From Gordonia sp. KTR9 (GTDB taxonomy: Bacteria; Actinomycetota; Actinomycetes; Mycobacteriales; Mycobacteriaceae), in assembly GCF_000143885.2 (NCBI RefSeq), contig NC_018581.1, positions 1,054,001-1,118,000 on the forward strand: 64,000 bases of DNA, written 5' to 3'. The translations under genes were made by a program, and so were the position numbers. Positions 12,301 through 22,053 of this stretch are shown one piece after another. The notes beneath the pieces are model-generated. The model ran no database searches and was not told where the DNA came from. It worked only from the letters and a program-made list of their open reading frames with translations. Each line of letters begins with the position of its first letter. Position 1 is the first letter of the stretch.

Positions 12301-15300
12301 CGGCCGTGGTGCTGGCCCTCGCGGTTCAGTCGGGGTCCGACGACATCGCCCTGGCCACACCGGCGTCCATGCGTCGCGACTCCGGCACCGCCGGCACGGT
12401 GGGCATGCTCATCTCCACCGTCGTGCTGCGCACCCGGGTCGTCCCCGGCATGACGGTCGGCGAGCTGATCGCACGCGTCCGCGACGACGACCTCGCGGCC
12501 CTCGATCACGCGGCCATTGCGTTCGACGATGTTGTCGCACTGATCGATCCGCCGCGCGTCCCCGGACGCCATCCGCTGGTGCAGGTCGCGTTCTCGCTCG
12601 CGGACCCGGCCGGCGCGCCGGAGCCGCCGATGTCGGATTCGGTTCCTGCGGACGCCGATTCGGACGACGCGTGGACTTTGCCGCGCAGCGAGTTCGACAT
12701 CCACGTCGTGGCAGTACCCGACGCGGGCGGCTGGCGGTTGCGTGTCGACCACGGCCGGGAACTGTTCGACGAGAGCGCGATACGCGCCCTCGGCGAGCGC
12801 CTGGTCGCGGCGGTCGCCGCGGTGGTCGGGGAGCCCGCGCGCCGCCTCGCGTCGATCGAACCGCTCACCGGCGCGGAGCGGCGCTTCGTCGCCAGCCGTG
12901 CGCGGTCGTCATCGGTGACGGGGGCCGAACCGCTGCTCGCCGAGCTCCTCACCGAAGCCGTCGCAATGTTCCCGGACCGTCCCGCGATCGCCGACGAGAG
13001 CAGGTCGCTCACCTACCGCGAGCTCGACGGCTGGGTGTCGGTGACCGCGCGCGCGTTGCGGCAGCGGGGCCTCGGCGCCGGCGACGCGGTGGCGGTGGTG
13101 GTGCCGCGGTCGATCGAGTCGGTGGTCGCGATCTGGGCGGTCAGCCGAATCGGCGGCGTGTGCGTACCGGTCGATGTCACCTACCCCGCGGCCCGGATCG
13201 ATCATGTGGTCGCCGGTGCCCGCGCGAGTGTGCTCACGCCCGCCGACATACCCGGACGACCGACGGAACCGGTGGTGTCCGAACCGGTCACGCCGGTGTC
13301 ACCGGACGCGCTGGCCTACATCATCACCACATCGGGTACCACCGGCACCCCGAACGTCGTCGGCGTGACCCATCGCGGAGTTCACCGGGTGGCCTCGCTC
13401 GGAGACGTCGAACCGACCGACCGGGTCGGGATGGCCATCAGTCCCGGCTTCGACGCGACGTTCCACGACATGCTGCTGCCGCTCGCAGCGGGCGCGACCC
13501 TCGTGGTGGTTCCCGCCGGGATCGCCGGCGGAGACGATCTCACCCGGTTCCTCGACGACACGCGCGTCAGCGTCTTCACCGCCACACCGTCGGTGATCCG
13601 TACCCTCCGCCCGGCGGCCATCGGTGCGCTGCGACTGGTGTACATCGGCGGCGAGGCCCTGTCGGCCGATCTCGCCACGACGTGGTCGGAACACGCGCAG
13701 GTCCTCAACATCTACGGCCCCACCGAGACGACGGTGACGGTGTCCACCAGCGCCCACCGCCAGGGCGACCCGATCCGGCTGGGGCATCCGCGCCCCGGCA
13801 TCGGCGCCGAGGTGCTCGATGCGCAGCTGCGCCACGTCCCGCCGGGCGTCGTGGGCGAGCTGTACATCGGCGGAACCGGAGTCGCCCGAGGCTATCTCGG
13901 CGACCCGGCGCTTACCGCCGCGAACTTCGTCGCCGGCCCCGGCGGCGGTCGGCGCTACCGGACCGGCGACCTCGTGCGGTGGGACCGCGACACCGGTGAG
14001 CTGGTCTACGTCGGGAGGGCGGACCGTCAGGTCAAGATCCGCGGGCAGCGGGTGGAGCCCGCCGAGATCGATGCGGTGCTCGTGCGGGCGGGCGCCGAAG
14101 GTTCGGCGACGGTGCTGCGGCAGGGCCCGGTGGGACCGGCCCTCGTGTCCTACGTGGTGTCGCCGTCGGTGCCGGTCGCCGAGCTCCAGGCCGTGTGCCG
14201 GTCGTCGTTGCCGCGGCACATGGTGCCGAGCCGGATCGTCGCGCTCGATGACCTGCCGCTCAGCGGTGCGGGCAAGATCGACACGAGACGGCTGCCCGAA
14301 CCGATCTGGTCGGAGTCCCGACGCGACCCCGAGAACGACACCGAGGCAGCGGTTCTCGAGGCCTTCCGAACCGTCCTCGGTCAGCCCGCACTCGGTCGCG
14401 ATGCGGCGGGTCTCGACGCCGCCGACGGCGGTGCCGGGATACACGTCGGGATGGACGACGACTTCTTCGCCGCCGGCGGGCATTCGCTCGCCCTGCTGCA
14501 GTTGCGTGACGAGCTCGCCGCCCGGACCGGGCGCGTCCTCGACGCGGCGGACCTGTTCAGCCACCGCACACCGGCCGAGGTCGCCCGACTGGTGGACGGG
14601 CCTGCCGGGGTGGAGCTTCCGGCGCAACGCGTCGTGTCCCTGTCACCGGACTCCTCGGCCCGGCGCCCGGAGGTCTGGTGTGTGCACACCGCGGCCGGCA
14701 TCGTCGAACCGTTCCGGGTGCTGGGCGACTCCCTGCGATCGGCCTCGGTGTTCGGCCTGCAGCTGCCCGAACTCGTACTCCCCGGCCGGGAACTCCCGCC
14801 GACGGTCGAGGGCATCGCGGAGCTGCACGTCGAGGCCATCCGGGCGACCCAGCCGCAGGGACCGTACCGGCTCGTCGGATGGTCGGTCGGTGGTGTGATC
14901 GCCCACGAGATCGCCCGCCGGCTCGTCGAACTCGGTGAGGAGGTGGCGCTGCTGGTGCTGCTGGACTCCCGTACCCCGGCCGAACTCGGGACCGTGGACG
15001 ACGAGGAGCTGCGCTCCGCGGACCACCCGCTGCGGGAGCTGGCCGAGCGGCACGACCCCGAGGCGGTGCGGCGTTTCGAGGGCCGGACGAGGAGCCTGGC
15101 CGCCGCGGCCCGCAGCTATGACCTGCGTCCCGTCGATGTCGGCAAGGTCGTCTACGTCGCGGCGCAGGACAACCCGGATCCGGAGAACTGGGTACGGGTG
15201 GTCGATCCGGGCGGAGTGGGTGTCGTCGACGTGATGCCCGCCGCCGCAACGCATGCGCAGTTGGGGCAGTCGGAAGTGATGGCGCGGGTGGCCCGCAGAA

Positions 15301-15317
15301 TCGAGGAGGAATGGTGA
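303..15317 (+). CDS. Non-ribosomal peptide synthetase, five C domains, three intact A domains, C-terminal thioesterase
   Basis: A 5004-residue cytoplasmic assembly line for an unknown peptide. Domain order read from motifs: C1 (HH147-148, D152), decayed A1 (480-960), T1 (Ser1007); C2 (HH1189), A2 (1493-1976, P-loop near 1617), T2 (Ser2022); C3 (HH2215), A3 (2545-3050), T3 (Ser3101); C4 (HH3294), T4 (Ser3689) with no A domain between; C5 (HH3889), A4 (4210-4667), T5 (Ser4728), thioesterase (GWSVGG, Ser4861). No epimerase domain is visible. C1 resembles EntF-type starter domains, so an aryl or acyl first unit is possible. Aligning by eye to GrsA, the A2 pocket reads D-F-W-S-V-G-M-V-H-K, close to threonine codes; A3 and A4 codes are not recognisable to me. 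ATG 303 was chosen over an in-frame GTG at 282 because the C domain begins about 15 residues later; neither has a clear ribosome binding site. The stop overlaps the next start. Confidence 0.95.
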   Translation: MNNSPDPETAAPNSPRPFALSAAQRSLWFTQQAALDVPINVAQYVEIDGPIDADLFVRATSEVVQRAQFTQLRFVDTDDGLVGVYDPGLHYWADIIDLRDRPDPRAVAEEMMAQDYSRPLDPRVDRTARGCLFRLSDDKSLVYNRGHHLLSDGMGGKDRMVEALAAYHAAVTGEPAPPQKPVDLDLPARADAEYRESKRFGTDRAYWRENMAGVGIAATLAHRPGRPTAVARRVASAVPPATMARLREAAHHGSTMLPNVLVAAFAAYLGRAAARGDEVIFQFPVAARTTAALRATPLPVANIVPLRTGVTGAGTVADALQTTQAALMGALRHQRYRGEDIWADVAGDEASGATPRTAAQERSGPMLNLMLFEREFPCGQARATFHILTVGPADDLTINIYPVPGEDQDSSLMIGVEANPNRYDDAEVAEHHAQFLSMLDTFADAFLHAPDTRVDDLPLRFPDDGSYRVSSEGEVPDEAPDTVWDAVSDVAARRRHEPAVEFPGTSSPAPLTFEQLHARARRLGAQLRTLGARPGATVAIAVASDADRLLAWWAVAASGAAALLLDPAAPQSIPDEIGESAGSALVIGDDDADPPVGVRAGDVHTLAGLAGVAPAAGNPAPRPDDTACFVVGVAGVAAMTQRAVAGLIADGVFASAASDPSYGRLACTAPKASWAAHLEIVACAAHGLRLVDPDADLATHGIVPSAILADGVPGNATTVLVVDSGTAPAPTVRHAFGRDLRSTYGPGGMLGPFTATERIRPDQPIDRPLPSGRPRPGVDVAILDHRLRPLPPGITGDVYVVGSGAPQYFAGDPARTATMIVACPWQPGRRMVATGDKGHREPGTGDLVIDHRSGDVVEIDGVRVDLALLERAATGVPGVAAATAAVLDDGVGIALRLAQTEPGVTGTAESRDPQRVRAAVRRRVNAELPAVQWLRRVAILDSVRLDRNGVVDRSAAAPLIAAVPEPLVAQRRPSTPIEIAVADAVTDVLGVPDPSMDDELVQLGATSLGFMQLATYLGDTLRVVVSVRDLGDVTTLAELAAVLEASAPRRIGPGESPGTPGADGHRPTRAQQEIWLLNRADMHATVYHLPVRLVLAENIAADVVRAALVDVAARHEALRTVYPDAGGEPVAVVRTVDEARAAAQISAATLDAAGVELAVSAPFDLTVDLPWRAIVDETGGRTELVLVAHHIAIDEWSLHIVVDDFAHALRARLDGAEPIWAEDAVGFGAVLEARPHVTDPAAEVHWARVMREAPARIALPEPARTLPVGLTSGPATILRRTIGLAARESAATRARDAGTTLNTLLCVALSATVAEYTDSDDLVMSVPVAGRFTTEELRPVGMFVETVPVRTTGVRHSGVAEALARVGADLTAAITHADAAPTGLADVIFAYHASRPDLPGAAVFADVETLPSGQARTALEFTVFEEPDGLSVVLTVAGGRVDTVVAEHLLDRFVETVVALGIAPPESVVARCVPAPVDRARPDRAARRTTPVDPIDALRRRAETRPEATAVIAGDTTLTYRELLDRAETVANRLRENGVRPGDRVALILPRSADTVIAIVAVLMADAVYVPIEPGDPPSRTELIVAATAPAAFIETGVEVRPAAEEMRAQPVPGGAYVIHTSGSTGAPKAVMVTRTNLAAMLGAALDTIAATDHDVWSWVHSYAFDFSVWEILGPLASGGSVVVLERETVLDPRLLGAAMDRYGVTVCSQTPTAFGNLIDPAVSATVPHSRPTALRTVVFGGEPLSPALLRNWAADHPEVALVNMYGITETTVHLTATEVDVDDDRSDIGVPLDGVAMTILGRDLRPVPVGAVGELYVSGDQVTLGYHNAPGTTASRFVADPSGTGRRMYRTGDRVREIAGGRMVYLDRTDDQVQIRGHRIELGEIVSALRDVPGVGDARVLVDPGNRNGDERLLAFVTEDGLADFDVLDALNEEQILGFCANILPGHMVPARVAIVDGWPMTPTGKLDRRRLTGMLPEAAARSSRALTPVEQSIADTMRAVIGTDADVAADTNFFAAGGTSLSAARLAAALAGAGNHVTVADVFAHPTVAALAAHLETAAQTGRAVDGVRSGLAAFVTPVAGADLPLTPEQMDLWLRWRTQPDFTGYLMPLALPVDARPDALRRALVGIVTRHDALCTVFPVGVDGPVQHRLRDEDVLDVLEAELATTVPVADDESMAARLGALHAPIDLAAELPWRVRICEMAGQTRLLVVAHHIAVDGESFPILFAELESALAGTLPAAGGVDYREYSAWRAGTLAARRNELVAHWVSAFDRAVEPLRLPELGPGATHPSSPDQMVVHRALRTLDRTETEVLDALAVTRQSTPFIVVHTALSAVLARQGGTDVVTIGTALSGRIDPQLLDVPGLFARAVPLHTPIDLDLRFVDLLAAVTAVDLGAFAHADLPLTEITEIADPERVKAGTPLFEVSFGSVPDELVAVSPSGFEVISPGVISSGDSASGGIPFGGVPLFGVDVSMFRRDGALHLTMACTGAVASAARLDALCDLVVETIRRGVREPLSPVAELLGPARSAPSLPDLDAQNVSRGPETLDELLTAGLVGDPDAIAIVDRRHRVLGSGSALTNAELDRLATLAARALIDSGIGPGDVVVALLPRSSFGVIATTAVARAGAAFVNVDPADPAGRRQMIIERCRPRAVLTLAATAESVPASVPVLVLDELLSDAVDSGTNAADTVPFDTAERVRPLSVDDVAYITFTSGTTGLPKGVQVTHRGLSDWARDTVARLRLDESDRVLHTYATGFDAHLMGLVPPRVAGAAIVVCPPDVIAADELAEFVDAERVSVLLTTPSVLATLSPDELPGVRHVAVGGEALGAGLVRDWTVEHTLSNEYGPTEATVAVSSARYGSAASGPVHIGVPLQGVGMYVLDHALRPVPDHTVGELYLAGNCLARGYLDDPAATARGFVADPRVDGGRMYRTGDLVHRRPDGTFVIHGRTDDQVKIRGVRLEPGEVDAALSGLPGVATSVTATRTSPSGEKILVSWVVAEDGAQVADLPRQLAHLLPRSMIPSAFVPASALPIGRNGKVDVAALPDPDFAGTTGSSTARAGRPPSGVTEKLVSTVWAEVLGRPVQSLDADSDFFAEGGTSLSATQVTSRLTAATGADIGVRVIFEARTLSGVARRVDDLRDTAGGSASEPAPARLPVPELLPLAYPQRRMWIHHHFDPRSTAYHVPVVLRIRGRVDLARLRKAVDEVVAAHAVLRTVYPNSPSGPRQRRIEHRSPVLRHRLVDAEAGPEGLRRQIDDFLRRPFDLESESGFRAAVFELDSAQDPHTHLAAVLHHIAIDGWSIRVLLTDLLRAYDGQRLSVPADEAFTYADFTQWQIARLGDPSDPHSRYARELRFWASTLADAPGLLRLPGSVDLDGDDPDLHEAARGGATGRLSTTIVGTDALHQTAKALSASIFQVAHAALATVLGQWTGEWDLLIGVPVHGRLAPEWESVVGMFVNTVALRTGLHPDLTIREAVERARDAALAAQPHSEVPYEDVARIVRPDGRAAGDPLISVLLVNQDVVPQSSGEVVLAGPSSNHPGTGADSVVATLIPEFTATVDAKFDIEVVLAERDDELHITVVHSAAVPADVARTLLDDFRRFVLAAAGDAEQPFPGATGPLTEASVAQRLPEMSNVGRSVSAPSVPPSRGASPTSLVVAITEVMSEVLEVTPGSVGDTDDFFTLGGTSLSATRVTSALGRRLGVRVPTRLLFENPTPVALAQAVSDLPDEESARAASASGPTDATVSHRTDTAVPETDLGDLPLAPTQRRMWVGAQMLGAVPIYAVPVVVPIPAGTGEPAVITAVETLVDRHPALRTRYLATPDGPRQRVLGAWRPPLQRVSTTELATAAGIGMLGEPFDLTGEPPVRVWLVTGDDQLTPVAVVMIAHHIAMDGESAAIVQRELGLLLAGLELGPAPTGFATVARQMVADEERSRADLLDFWRRALEGHSGELDLAQRRPAVRDLRTSNIEYPLAGDVGQAVSSAARRAHASEFHILHAAVVLALAVQSGSDDIALATPASMRRDSGTAGTVGMLISTVVLRTRVVPGMTVGELIARVRDDDLAALDHAAIAFDDVVALIDPPRVPGRHPLVQVAFSLADPAGAPEPPMSDSVPADADSDDAWTLPRSEFDIHVVAVPDAGGWRLRVDHGRELFDESAIRALGERLVAAVAAVVGEPARRLASIEPLTGAERRFVASRARSSSVTGAEPLLAELLTEAVAMFPDRPAIADESRSLTYRELDGWVSVTARALRQRGLGAGDAVAVVVPRSIESVVAIWAVSRIGGVCVPVDVTYPAARIDHVVAGARASVLTPADIPGRPTEPVVSEPVTPVSPDALAYIITTSGTTGTPNVVGVTHRGVHRVASLGDVEPTDRVGMAISPGFDATFHDMLLPLAAGATLVVVPAGIAGGDDLTRFLDDTRVSVFTATPSVIRTLRPAAIGALRLVYIGGEALSADLATTWSEHAQVLNIYGPTETTVTVSTSAHRQGDPIRLGHPRPGIGAEVLDAQLRHVPPGVVGELYIGGTGVARGYLGDPALTAANFVAGPGGGRRYRTGDLVRWDRDTGELVYVGRADRQVKIRGQRVEPAEIDAVLVRAGAEGSATVLRQGPVGPALVSYVVSPSVPVAELQAVCRSSLPRHMVPSRIVALDDLPLSGAGKIDTRRLPEPIWSESRRDPENDTEAAVLEAFRTVLGQPALGRDAAGLDAADGGAGIHVGMDDDFFAAGGHSLALLQLRDELAARTGRVLDAADLFSHRTPAEVARLVDGPAGVELPAQRVVSLSPDSSARRPEVWCVHTAAGIVEPFRVLGDSLRSASVFGLQLPELVLPGRELPPTVEGIAELHVEAIRATQPQGPYRLVGWSVGGVIAHEIARRLVELGEEVALLVLLDSRTPAELGTVDDEELRSADHPLRELAERHDPEAVRRFEGRTRSLAAAARSYDLRPVDVGKVVYVAAQDNPDPENWVRVVDPGGVGVVDVMPAAATHAQLGQSEVMARVARRIEEEW

Positions 15318-15898
15318 CCGGATCCGATCACACGGCGACGCCGCCGATGTCGATCCTGTTCGTGTGCACGGGGAACATCTGCCGTTCGCCGATCGGCGAA
15401 CGCGTGCTGACCGGTCTCGCCGGCCGGGCGGGTGTCCCCGTGACGTCGACCAGTGCCGGCGTCGGAGCGCTCAACGGCCAGCCCATCCATCCGCACGCTT
15501 CGGCCGTGTTGGTCGAGAACGGCTACGACGCCGCAGGATTCGAGTCTCGGTATCTCCGTCCGCCGATGCTCGTGGAGTCCGACCTGGTGCTGTGCATGAG
15601 TCGCGAACACCGTGCCGTGGCGCAACAGATGGCGCCGGCGCGTTGGAAGCGGGTGTTCACGCTGACCGAGTTCGCCGCACTGTGCGACCTCGGCGCGCTG
15701 CCGGAGATCATCGCCGGACGCGGGCGCCTCGACCCCAACTCCGACCTGCTCGACATCGTGGACCCGATGGGCCGGCCGCGCGAGGACTTCGACCGCGTGT
15801 TCGCCGAAGTCGAGCCGAAGGTGACGGCCGTGGTCGCGTGGCTGGCGGCACAGGCCCCCTCATCCGCGACCGAGCGGGTCGCGGGGGAGGGCCGATGA
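15311..15898 (+). CDS. Low-molecular-weight protein tyrosine phosphatase
   Basis: A 195-residue cytosolic phosphatase of the arsenate reductase-like LMW-PTP fold. The signature loop C-T-G-N-I-C-R-S sits at residues 19-26 (nucleophile Cys19, Arg25), and the general-acid Asp-Pro pair is at 151-152. The start lies inside the last codons of the synthetase, with AGGAGG about 7 bp upstream, so translation is coupled. Family members dephosphorylate tyrosine kinases controlling polysaccharide export (Wzb/Wzc) or act in virulence (PtpA). The following DUF4012 gene favours a cell-surface polysaccharide link; a role tied to the peptide product is also possible. No kinase gene is visible in the window. 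Confidence 0.9.
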   Translation: MVTGSDHTATPPMSILFVCTGNICRSPIGERVLTGLAGRAGVPVTSTSAGVGALNGQPIHPHASAVLVENGYDAAGFESRYLRPPMLVESDLVLCMSREHRAVAQQMAPARWKRVFTLTEFAALCDLGALPEIIAGRGRLDPNSDLLDIVDPMGRPREDFDRVFAEVEPKVTAVVAWLAAQAPSSATERVAGEGR

Positions 15899-17655
15899 TC
15901 CGGCGGGTGGCGGGCAACCGCGTGGTCCAGATCGTCGCGGTCCTGCTGGTCCTGGTCGCGGCGGCCATGGTGTGGCTGGCGTACTCGGCGTTCCAGGTCC
16001 GCGACGACCTGGAGTCGGTGCGGGCGGATGCGAGCCGGGCCCGGGCCCTGATGCTCGACGGTGATCAGGCCGGTGCCCGGCGGGCCGCCGAGGCGGCGAC
16101 CGCGCGCGCCCAGGACGCCGAGGACCGGAGCTCCGGCTTTCTGTGGTCGGCGGCCGCGGCCGTGCCGGTCGTCGGCTCGCCGCTGAAGTCGGTGCAGGAG
16201 ATGAGCGACGCGGTGGCCGCGCTCTCGGGTGACGTGCTGGTGCCGGCCGCCGATCTCGCGACCGTGCTCGACCCGAATCGTCTGCGTACCGGGAACACCG
16301 TGAACCTGGCTCTGTTGCGCGAGGCCCAGCCGGCCCTGCAGTCGGTTGCCGAGAAGTCGGCGGAGGTGGCCGCGCAGGTCTCGGCGATCGAGCCGAGCTG
16401 GCTCGGCGTGGTGGCCGATGCCCGGGATCAGCTCGCCGAGCAGGTCGATGCCGCCGATTCGACGGTGCAGGCGACGAACATCGCCGCCCAACTCGTCCCG
16501 TCGATGCTGGGCGCCGACGGTCCCCGCAACTACTTCATGGCGTTCCAGACGCCGTCCGAGGCGCGCGGAACCGGTGGTCTCGTCGGCGGTTTCGCGGTGC
16601 TGAACGCGACCGGGGGCCGCGTGACGATACCCGAGCTCGGCGCCAATTCGGAGTTCCGCGACCCGGCGACCCCGCAGATCAACCTGGGGCCCGAGTACGA
16701 CGCCGTCTACTCGTACTACCGGCCCTACACCGACTTCCGGAACGGCAACCTCAGCGCCCACTTCCCCGACGCCGCACAGATCTGGCTGGCGAACTGGCGG
16801 GCACAGACCGGCCGGCAGCTCGACGGGGCGATCGCGCTGGACCCGATCGCGCTGAAGTACGTCCTCGAGGTGGTCGGGCCGGTGTCGGTGGGCCGCGAGA
16901 AGATCACCGCCGACAACGTCGTCCCGATCACCCTGTCCACGGCCTATCAGCGCTTCGCCGACGACAACGCGGCGCGAAAAGATTACTTGCAGTCCATCTC
17001 CCAGGCCGTCGTGAACAAACTCGTCACGTCCGGCGGGAGTACCCGGGATCTGCTGGAGGCACTCGGCCGCGGTGTCCACGAGCGGCGGATCATGATCTAC
17101 AGCACCGACGCCGACAACCAGCGGATCCTGGAGTCGACCAAGCTCGGGCACCAGATCTCCGACACTTCCTCGCCCTACCTGCAGGTGGCCGTCGGCAACG
17201 CGTCGGGGACGAAACTGGATTACTACCTCCGGCGTGAGATCAGCTACTCCTCGGGTGGATGTGACGGTGACACGAGGGAGTCGACGATCACGGTGAAACT
17301 CACCAACACGCTCGACACCACCGACACCACCGACTACGTCGCCGGGAACCTCGGCACCGAACTGTCGGTGAAGAAGGGCACCAACCTCGCCAACGTGGAG
17401 TTCCTGGCGACCAAGGGCGCGGTGCTGAAGGAGATGACCCTCGGCGACGGCGGCGCCTTCTACGTCGAGCAGACGCTGCACGGCCGCCCGTACTACTCGA
17501 CCCGCGTGGGCATCGCGCCGGGGCAGACCGCCACGATCGTCCTCAAGATCGACGAGCCCACCTCGGCCCACGGCGACGCCGAGGTGCCGATCCAGCCGCT
17601 CGTCGACGACCCGACCGTGAAGGTCGACGTCCCCGCGTGCGGGGCCGATCAGTAG
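15895..17655 (+). CDS. DUF4012 membrane-anchored protein
   Basis: A 586-residue protein with a short basic N-terminus, one membrane segment (about residues 8-32, rich in V, L and A) and a large extracytoplasmic region. The body matches the DUF4012 pattern I know from actinobacterial polysaccharide loci, for instance a NYFMAFQ stretch followed by a Gly-rich turn. Its biochemical function is not established. ATG 15895 overlaps the TGA of the phosphatase gene (ATGA), so it is third in the operon. An upstream in-frame extension starting at 15364 would overlap the phosphatase gene entirely and is a shadow. The 3' end runs 7 bp into the convergent menB gene. Confidence 0.85.
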   Translation: MIRRVAGNRVVQIVAVLLVLVAAAMVWLAYSAFQVRDDLESVRADASRARALMLDGDQAGARRAAEAATARAQDAEDRSSGFLWSAAAAVPVVGSPLKSVQEMSDAVAALSGDVLVPAADLATVLDPNRLRTGNTVNLALLREAQPALQSVAEKSAEVAAQVSAIEPSWLGVVADARDQLAEQVDAADSTVQATNIAAQLVPSMLGADGPRNYFMAFQTPSEARGTGGLVGGFAVLNATGGRVTIPELGANSEFRDPATPQINLGPEYDAVYSYYRPYTDFRNGNLSAHFPDAAQIWLANWRAQTGRQLDGAIALDPIALKYVLEVVGPVSVGREKITADNVVPITLSTAYQRFADDNAARKDYLQSISQAVVNKLVTSGGSTRDLLEALGRGVHERRIMIYSTDADNQRILESTKLGHQISDTSSPYLQVAVGNASGTKLDYYLRREISYSSGGCDGDTRESTITVKLTNTLDTTDTTDYVAGNLGTELSVKKGTNLANVEFLATKGAVLKEMTLGDGGAFYVEQTLHGRPYYSTRVGIAPGQTATIVLKIDEPTSAHGDAEVPIQPLVDDPTVKVDVPACGADQ

Positions 17656-18623
17656 TAGTACGGGTAGTCGTCCCAGCGCGGGTCGCGCTTCTCGAGGAAG
17701 GCGTCGCGCCCCTCGACCGCCTCGTCGGTCATGTAGGCCAGGCGCGTGGCCTCGCCGGCGAAGACCTGCTGACCCATGAGGCCGTCGTCGGTGAGGTTGA
17801 ACGCGAACTTCAGCATGCGCTGGGCGGTGGGGGACTTGCTGTTGATCCGGCGCGCCCATTCGATGGCGGTGGCCTCGAGGTCGGCGTGCGGGGCGACGCG
17901 GTTGACCGCGCCCATCCGGTGCATGGTCTCGGCGTCGTAGGCCTCCCCGAGGAAGAAGATCTCGCGCGCGAACTTCTGTCCGACCTGCTTGGCGAGGTAC
18001 GCGCTTCCGTAGCCCGCGTCGAAGGAACCCACATCGGCGTCGGTCTGCTTGAACCGGGCGTGCTCGGCCGACGCGAGGGTCAGGTCGCAGACGACGTGCA
18101 GGGAATGCCCGCCGCCGGCCGCCCAGCCGTTGACGACCGCGATGACGACCTTGGGCATCGTCCGGATGAGGCGCTGGACCTCGAGGATGTGCAGGCGCCC
18201 GCCCTCGGCCTTCACCCGTGCCGCGTCGACGGTGTCGGCGCCGGCCGCTGCGACGTCGTCGTCGTGCGACGTGGCGTACTGGTAACCGGAACGTCCGCGG
18301 ATGCGCTGATCGCCGCCGCTGCAGAAGGCCCACCCGCCGTCCTTGGGGCTCGGGCCGTTGCCGGTGAGCAGGATGGTGCCGACGTCGGGTGAACGCCGCG
18401 CGTGGTCGAGGACGCGGTACAGCTCGTCGACGGTGTGCGGACGGAAGGCGTTGCGGACCTCGGGGCGGTCGAATGCGACGCGCACGATGCCGTGCTCGCG
18501 CCCCTCGCCGACATGGCGGTGATAGGTGATGTCGGTCAGATCGTCGAAGCCGGGCACCGCCGCCCACGATGTCGGGTCGAACGGCTGATCGGCGGGTCCC
18601 TGGGTTTCTGACGTCGCAGTCAT
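17649..18623 (-). CDS. menB: 1,4-dihydroxy-2-naphthoyl-CoA synthase
   Basis: A 324-residue crotonase-fold enzyme that cyclises O-succinylbenzoyl-CoA to 1,4-dihydroxy-2-naphthoyl-CoA in menaquinone synthesis. Diagnostic stretches include FDRPEVRNAFRP, the oxyanion-hole region with GWAFCSGGDQRIRG, and SFDAGYGSAYLAKQVG, all typical of mycobacterial MenB (about 314 residues). A long acidic N-terminal lead precedes the fold. It stands alone on the minus strand and meets the DUF4012 gene tail to tail with a 7-bp overlap. menD, menG and menJ lie 11-18 kb downstream in the window, so the pathway genes are grouped but not in one operon. Confidence 0.96.
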   Translation of the reverse strand: MTATSETQGPADQPFDPTSWAAVPGFDDLTDITYHRHVGEGREHGIVRVAFDRPEVRNAFRPHTVDELYRVLDHARRSPDVGTILLTGNGPSPKDGGWAFCSGGDQRIRGRSGYQYATSHDDDVAAAGADTVDAARVKAEGGRLHILEVQRLIRTMPKVVIAVVNGWAAGGGHSLHVVCDLTLASAEHARFKQTDADVGSFDAGYGSAYLAKQVGQKFAREIFFLGEAYDAETMHRMGAVNRVAPHADLEATAIEWARRINSKSPTAQRMLKFAFNLTDDGLMGQQVFAGEATRLAYMTDEAVEGRDAFLEKRDPRWDDYPYYY

Positions 18624-18803
18624 GGGGTCAGCCTAACGACGCCGCCTCCGCCGAACCCACCGCGCCCGACGCCGTACGGATTGGTGGGCGGAGGTCACGA
18701 AGTGGATACAGCTTCGACGCGGATTGCATTCAAGTATTGGATGGCGGTCGGCGGTCGGCTCGAACATCACCGAAATCTCAGTTTCGGGTGATTAGCTGTA
18801 CGT

Positions 18804-19061
18804 ATGGCTGTATGGGGGTGGATTCTGATCATCGGGGGCGCGTGGTGTGTCGTGTCCGCGGCGGTCGCGGTGATCGTCGGGAGGGCGGTCCGGATCCGAG
18901 ACGAGAAGGAACGCGGGCCGCGTGGGGTGCCGGATTACATACCGGAGTCCACGCGGCGGCTGGCTCGTGGAAAGGTCTGCGTCGATCTCGCCGAACATCG
19001 TCGCGGCGCCGGGAGCGCCGCGAGTGGGTCGCTCGATCACCGGCACACCGACACCGACTAG
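18804..19061 (+). CDS. Small membrane protein, hypothetical
   Basis: An 85-residue reading frame with one N-terminal membrane segment (residues 2-26, a W/I/V/A-rich stretch ending in VGRAVRIRDEKER) and a hydrophilic tail. The positive residues just after the segment suggest N-out/C-in topology. I recognise no family. No convincing ribosome binding site precedes ATG 18804, and the gene could be leaderless. It fills an otherwise empty gap between divergent menB and the thioesterase gene. Codon third positions are mixed, so it may not be real. Confidence 0.4.
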   Translation: MAVWGWILIIGGAWCVVSAAVAVIVGRAVRIRDEKERGPRGVPDYIPESTRRLARGKVCVDLAEHRRGAGSAASGSLDHRHTDTD

Positions 19062-19095
19062 GTCGCGGCACCGCTGCCTCTTATACGGTTGACCG

Positions 19096-19746
19096 GTGAC
19101 CGAAGCGAACGATCGCGCCGTCGAGACCGTTGAAGAGGATCCCCACGAAGGTGGCTTCCGGGCCCATACGGCCATCACCACCGAACGCGGCGGGCCCCGC
19201 TACGGTGAGTTCAGCGAGCAGGTCCGCCTGCTCATGGACAACGCCCGCTACGCCTGCCCGGACGACGCGCTGGTCGACGAACTCATCGACCGGCTGGCCG
19301 CCGTCAACGAACGGCTCGCGGAAGTCCGGATCGACGAATGGCATTCGCCGGCCGGCACCCGCATCGACCTGCCCTCACGGGGCAACATCACGCTGCCGCC
19401 CTACGTCGTCACCGAGGTCGACGACACCGGGGTCGTCGCCGAGCTGACGTTCCGCGACTTCCATCTCGGCGGAAACAACGCCGCGCACGGGGGACAGGTG
19501 GCCGTCGCCTTCGACGACGTGGGCGGCTTCGCGTCGGCGGTCGCGATGCAGCACGTCAGCCGGACCGCCTACCTGAACGTGCAGTACCGGTCCATCACGC
19601 CCCTGAACACCCCGCTGCGCATCCACGCCTGGGCCGACCGCGTCGAGGGTCGCAAGGTCTTCGTCCGGGGCACCCTGCACCACGGCGATCGCCTCTGTGC
19701 CGAGATGGACGCGTTGTTCATCAAGCTCAACCCCGGCCAGCCCTAG
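19096..19746 (+). CDS. PaaI-type hotdog thioesterase
   Basis: A 216-residue protein with a hotdog-fold acyl-CoA thioesterase domain in its second half. The region FHLGGNNAAHGGQVAVAFDD is the usual N-x-x-x-x-H-G-G signature of the PaaI/YbgC-like group, where the Asn/His-Gly segment positions the thioester. The first 80 residues form a helical lead. Start is GTG 19096. Position beside menB suggests hydrolysis of DHNA-CoA, the step after MenB, which in other organisms is done by hotdog thioesterases; that is inference from context. A general housekeeping acyl-CoA thioesterase is the alternative. Confidence 0.85.
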   Translation: MTEANDRAVETVEEDPHEGGFRAHTAITTERGGPRYGEFSEQVRLLMDNARYACPDDALVDELIDRLAAVNERLAEVRIDEWHSPAGTRIDLPSRGNITLPPYVVTEVDDTGVVAELTFRDFHLGGNNAAHGGQVAVAFDDVGGFASAVAMQHVSRTAYLNVQYRSITPLNTPLRIHAWADRVEGRKVFVRGTLHHGDRLCAEMDALFIKLNPGQP

Positions 19747-19756
19747 TCCCGCCCCC

Positions 19757-21883
19757 TCACGAGCCCGTGGGCAGGCGCCGGCTCACCACCGACGGCGAAT
19801 CCGCGCGCGACAGCCGCAGCACGATGGTGGGTGCCTCGTCGGCGTCGAGCGGCCACGTGTCGAGCATCTCGCGGCGCAGGGCGGCCAGTTCGTCGCCGTG
19901 ATTGCTCGACAGCCCGCGCGCGGTCTCGTCGTCGCCGGCATACAGGAACGTCGGCGTCATCGGATGCACGTCGAACCCGAGCCGCTCGGCGGCGACCCAC
20001 AACTGCTCCGCCACGATCCCGCCGCGCAGATAGTCCCCGGCGGACGTGCCCCGCTGCACCAGCACAAGCACCGCGGACGACGACGCGACCCGGGACCCGG
20101 CGTCGGCGCCGAGCGCGGTGCCGCCACCCCATTCGTCGAGCAGGGCCATCACGTCGGCGCGGCGCAGCACGTCGAACATGCCCGCCATGGCCGGTGGCAG
20201 GTCGAGCGAGGCGACGTCGATGCCCTCGGCGGCGGCCGGGTCGTCGGTCAGCTCTTCGAACATCTCGCCGTGCAGCTCGGGCGTCAGGAACCGGGCGCGA
20301 TCCGAGCGGGAGATGATCGATGCATAGCGGTCGATGTCCGCGCGGTCGGTGAGGGCCAGTAGACGGGTCCGGTCGCTCGTGGCGGCGTCGCGCAACCGGG
20401 CGAGGTCGTCGTCCGACGGCGGGGACCCGTCCCCGACACCGCGTCGGGTTCCGCGGGCGAGCAGCGCGCTGAGTTCCGCCTCCGCCCCCGGCGACCGTGA
20501 ACCGGTGTCGAGGCACTTCAACCGGGCCCGACCGGCGAGGGTCTCGGCGTCGTCGACGATCTCGATGTCGTCGAGCACACCACGCGCGGTCGCCGCGATC
20601 CGTGCGTTGTACAGCGCCGCGCCCACCGCCACCGCCGACGCCCGGTGTCCGACATCCAGGGTCGAGGTACGCGTGCGGTCCAGAGTGATGGTGACGGCAT
20701 CCTCGTCGGCGGTGATCTGCCACGGCTGCTGGTTGCCCGCCGACGGCGCGCGCCTCGCGGCGTGCAGGACGAGCTCGAGGTCGGTCATCGCCTCCACAGG
20801 TGGTTGCTCGTGCGGTGGCAGCGGTTCGGGTGTGGCCGCCGTCTGCCGACCACCGTCCTCGACAGCCTTCCCGATCGGGTCCTCGAGACCATCGAGCCAC
20901 GAGTCGCGATCGAAGCGGACCCGTCCTGAGCTCAGGGGCTTGCCCTGGACGAGGCGCCGTACCGCCGCGGCCACCGTGGCACCGCCCAGCAGGACATCGC
21001 CGCCGAGTTGCGGCCAGGCGGTGACCGTGTGGCCGAGCTCGATGGCCGACGCCGCCATCGGCGCGGTGACCTTCGTCGGCTCGAGCACCCGAACGGCCAG
21101 TGGGGTCAGGGACGCGCGGTCGAGTCCGACGAGATCCTCGATCCGCAGATCGCCCGCCAGGCCATGGAAAAGAGGCCGATCGGGTTCGAGGTCGAACCTC
21201 TCGACATCGAGGGTGCCACCGTCACTGGTTTCCATCAGTACGGGGATTCCGCGCGACCGACACTTCTCGCGGACGAGCACCTTCACATCGAAGGAATCGC
21301 ATTCTTCGACGACGAGATCGAGGCCGTCGAGGAATTCATCGATGTTCTCGGTTGTTATTCCGTCGGAGTATACGGCGGTGGTGAGATAGGGATCGATCTC
21401 AGAAATCCGCCGCGCGGCAATCACTGCCTTGTTGTCATGAATATCCATGAGCGTGGCCAGAATTCGATTCATATTTGTCAGTTCGAGTTCGTCGAAATCG
21501 GCCAGACGTAATTCGCCGGCAAGTCCTTCGAGTGCGAGGGTGAGCGATATCGCATGTCCCACACTCAAACCGACGATGCCGATCCGGAGGTCGCCTGCGG
21601 CGCTCTGCTGTGCGGCCGTCAGCTTGTGTCGGTTGCGGTCGAGCCGGAGTCGTCGGAACGTGCGCGGACCGGGGATCTTGACGAGGGCATTACGCCAGGG
21701 GAAGTGCACGAAACGCGGCGCCTCGTCCCACAGCGCCGGCTCCGCGGGCGGGAGGAGTTCGTCGAGTGCGCGGGCCGTTCGTTCGGTGATATCGGACACA
21801 ATCAGCGAGGGTTCGGCGGTCAACTCGGCGGGTAGTTCATCCGGTGAGTAGAGGGTGGCGGCGGCGTCCGGCGGCGTGTGCAT
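19757..21883 (-). CDS. E1-like adenylating domain fused to a nitroreductase domain (Rv1355c type)
   Basis: A 708-residue cytosolic fusion. Residues about 90-330 form a ThiF/MoeB/E1-like domain: nucleotide loop GIVGLSVGHA, ADFDELELTNMNR and the conserved DNKA lysine segment. Residues about 360-690 are a flavin nitroreductase-like domain beginning with RRAPSAGNQQPW, the usual FMN-binding start. Mycobacterium tuberculosis Rv1355c (annotated moeY) has this same pairing and length (about 715) and also sits beside c-di-GMP genes. E1-like enzymes adenylate a C-terminal carboxylate; with a flavin domain attached, modification of a peptide or small metabolite is plausible, but the substrate is unknown. 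ATG 21883 was chosen because the 62 residues upstream translate an AT-richer intergenic region. Divergent from the 22054 gene across 170 bp. Confidence 0.88.
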   Translation of the reverse strand: MHTPPDAAATLYSPDELPAELTAEPSLIVSDITERTARALDELLPPAEPALWDEAPRFVHFPWRNALVKIPGPRTFRRLRLDRNRHKLTAAQQSAAGDLRIGIVGLSVGHAISLTLALEGLAGELRLADFDELELTNMNRILATLMDIHDNKAVIAARRISEIDPYLTTAVYSDGITTENIDEFLDGLDLVVEECDSFDVKVLVREKCRSRGIPVLMETSDGGTLDVERFDLEPDRPLFHGLAGDLRIEDLVGLDRASLTPLAVRVLEPTKVTAPMAASAIELGHTVTAWPQLGGDVLLGGATVAAAVRRLVQGKPLSSGRVRFDRDSWLDGLEDPIGKAVEDGGRQTAATPEPLPPHEQPPVEAMTDLELVLHAARRAPSAGNQQPWQITADEDAVTITLDRTRTSTLDVGHRASAVAVGAALYNARIAATARGVLDDIEIVDDAETLAGRARLKCLDTGSRSPGAEAELSALLARGTRRGVGDGSPPSDDDLARLRDAATSDRTRLLALTDRADIDRYASIISRSDRARFLTPELHGEMFEELTDDPAAAEGIDVASLDLPPAMAGMFDVLRRADVMALLDEWGGGTALGADAGSRVASSSAVLVLVQRGTSAGDYLRGGIVAEQLWVAAERLGFDVHPMTPTFLYAGDDETARGLSSNHGDELAALRREMLDTWPLDADEAPTIVLRLSRADSPSVVSRRLPTGS

Positions 21884-22053
21884 ACGCCCATGGTGTCGCA
21901 GGAGATTGCGCGACGCCAACCGCCAATGAGGCGGTTCGGTTAATAGAAGTGCGCTTGTGGGAGTGCATAAATGCCCCCCTGTGGCAGCATTACACGCGGG
22001 GTCGGGGGAGATCTCGTCTCTAAATTTCCTAATTCCTGGAAGGGAATACTGCG

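Noticed and set aside
7644..12752. A 1702-codon open frame on the minus strand inside the peptide synthetase
   Set aside because: Its product is Arg/Gly/His-rich low-complexity sequence without domains, and it lies opposite a continuous, motif-rich gene. Long antisense frames are expected at this GC content.
15523..18567. A 1014-codon minus-strand frame opposite the DUF4012 gene and alternative to menB
   Set aside because: menB is clear in another frame of the same strand, and the remainder is antisense to DUF4012 with no recognisable domain.
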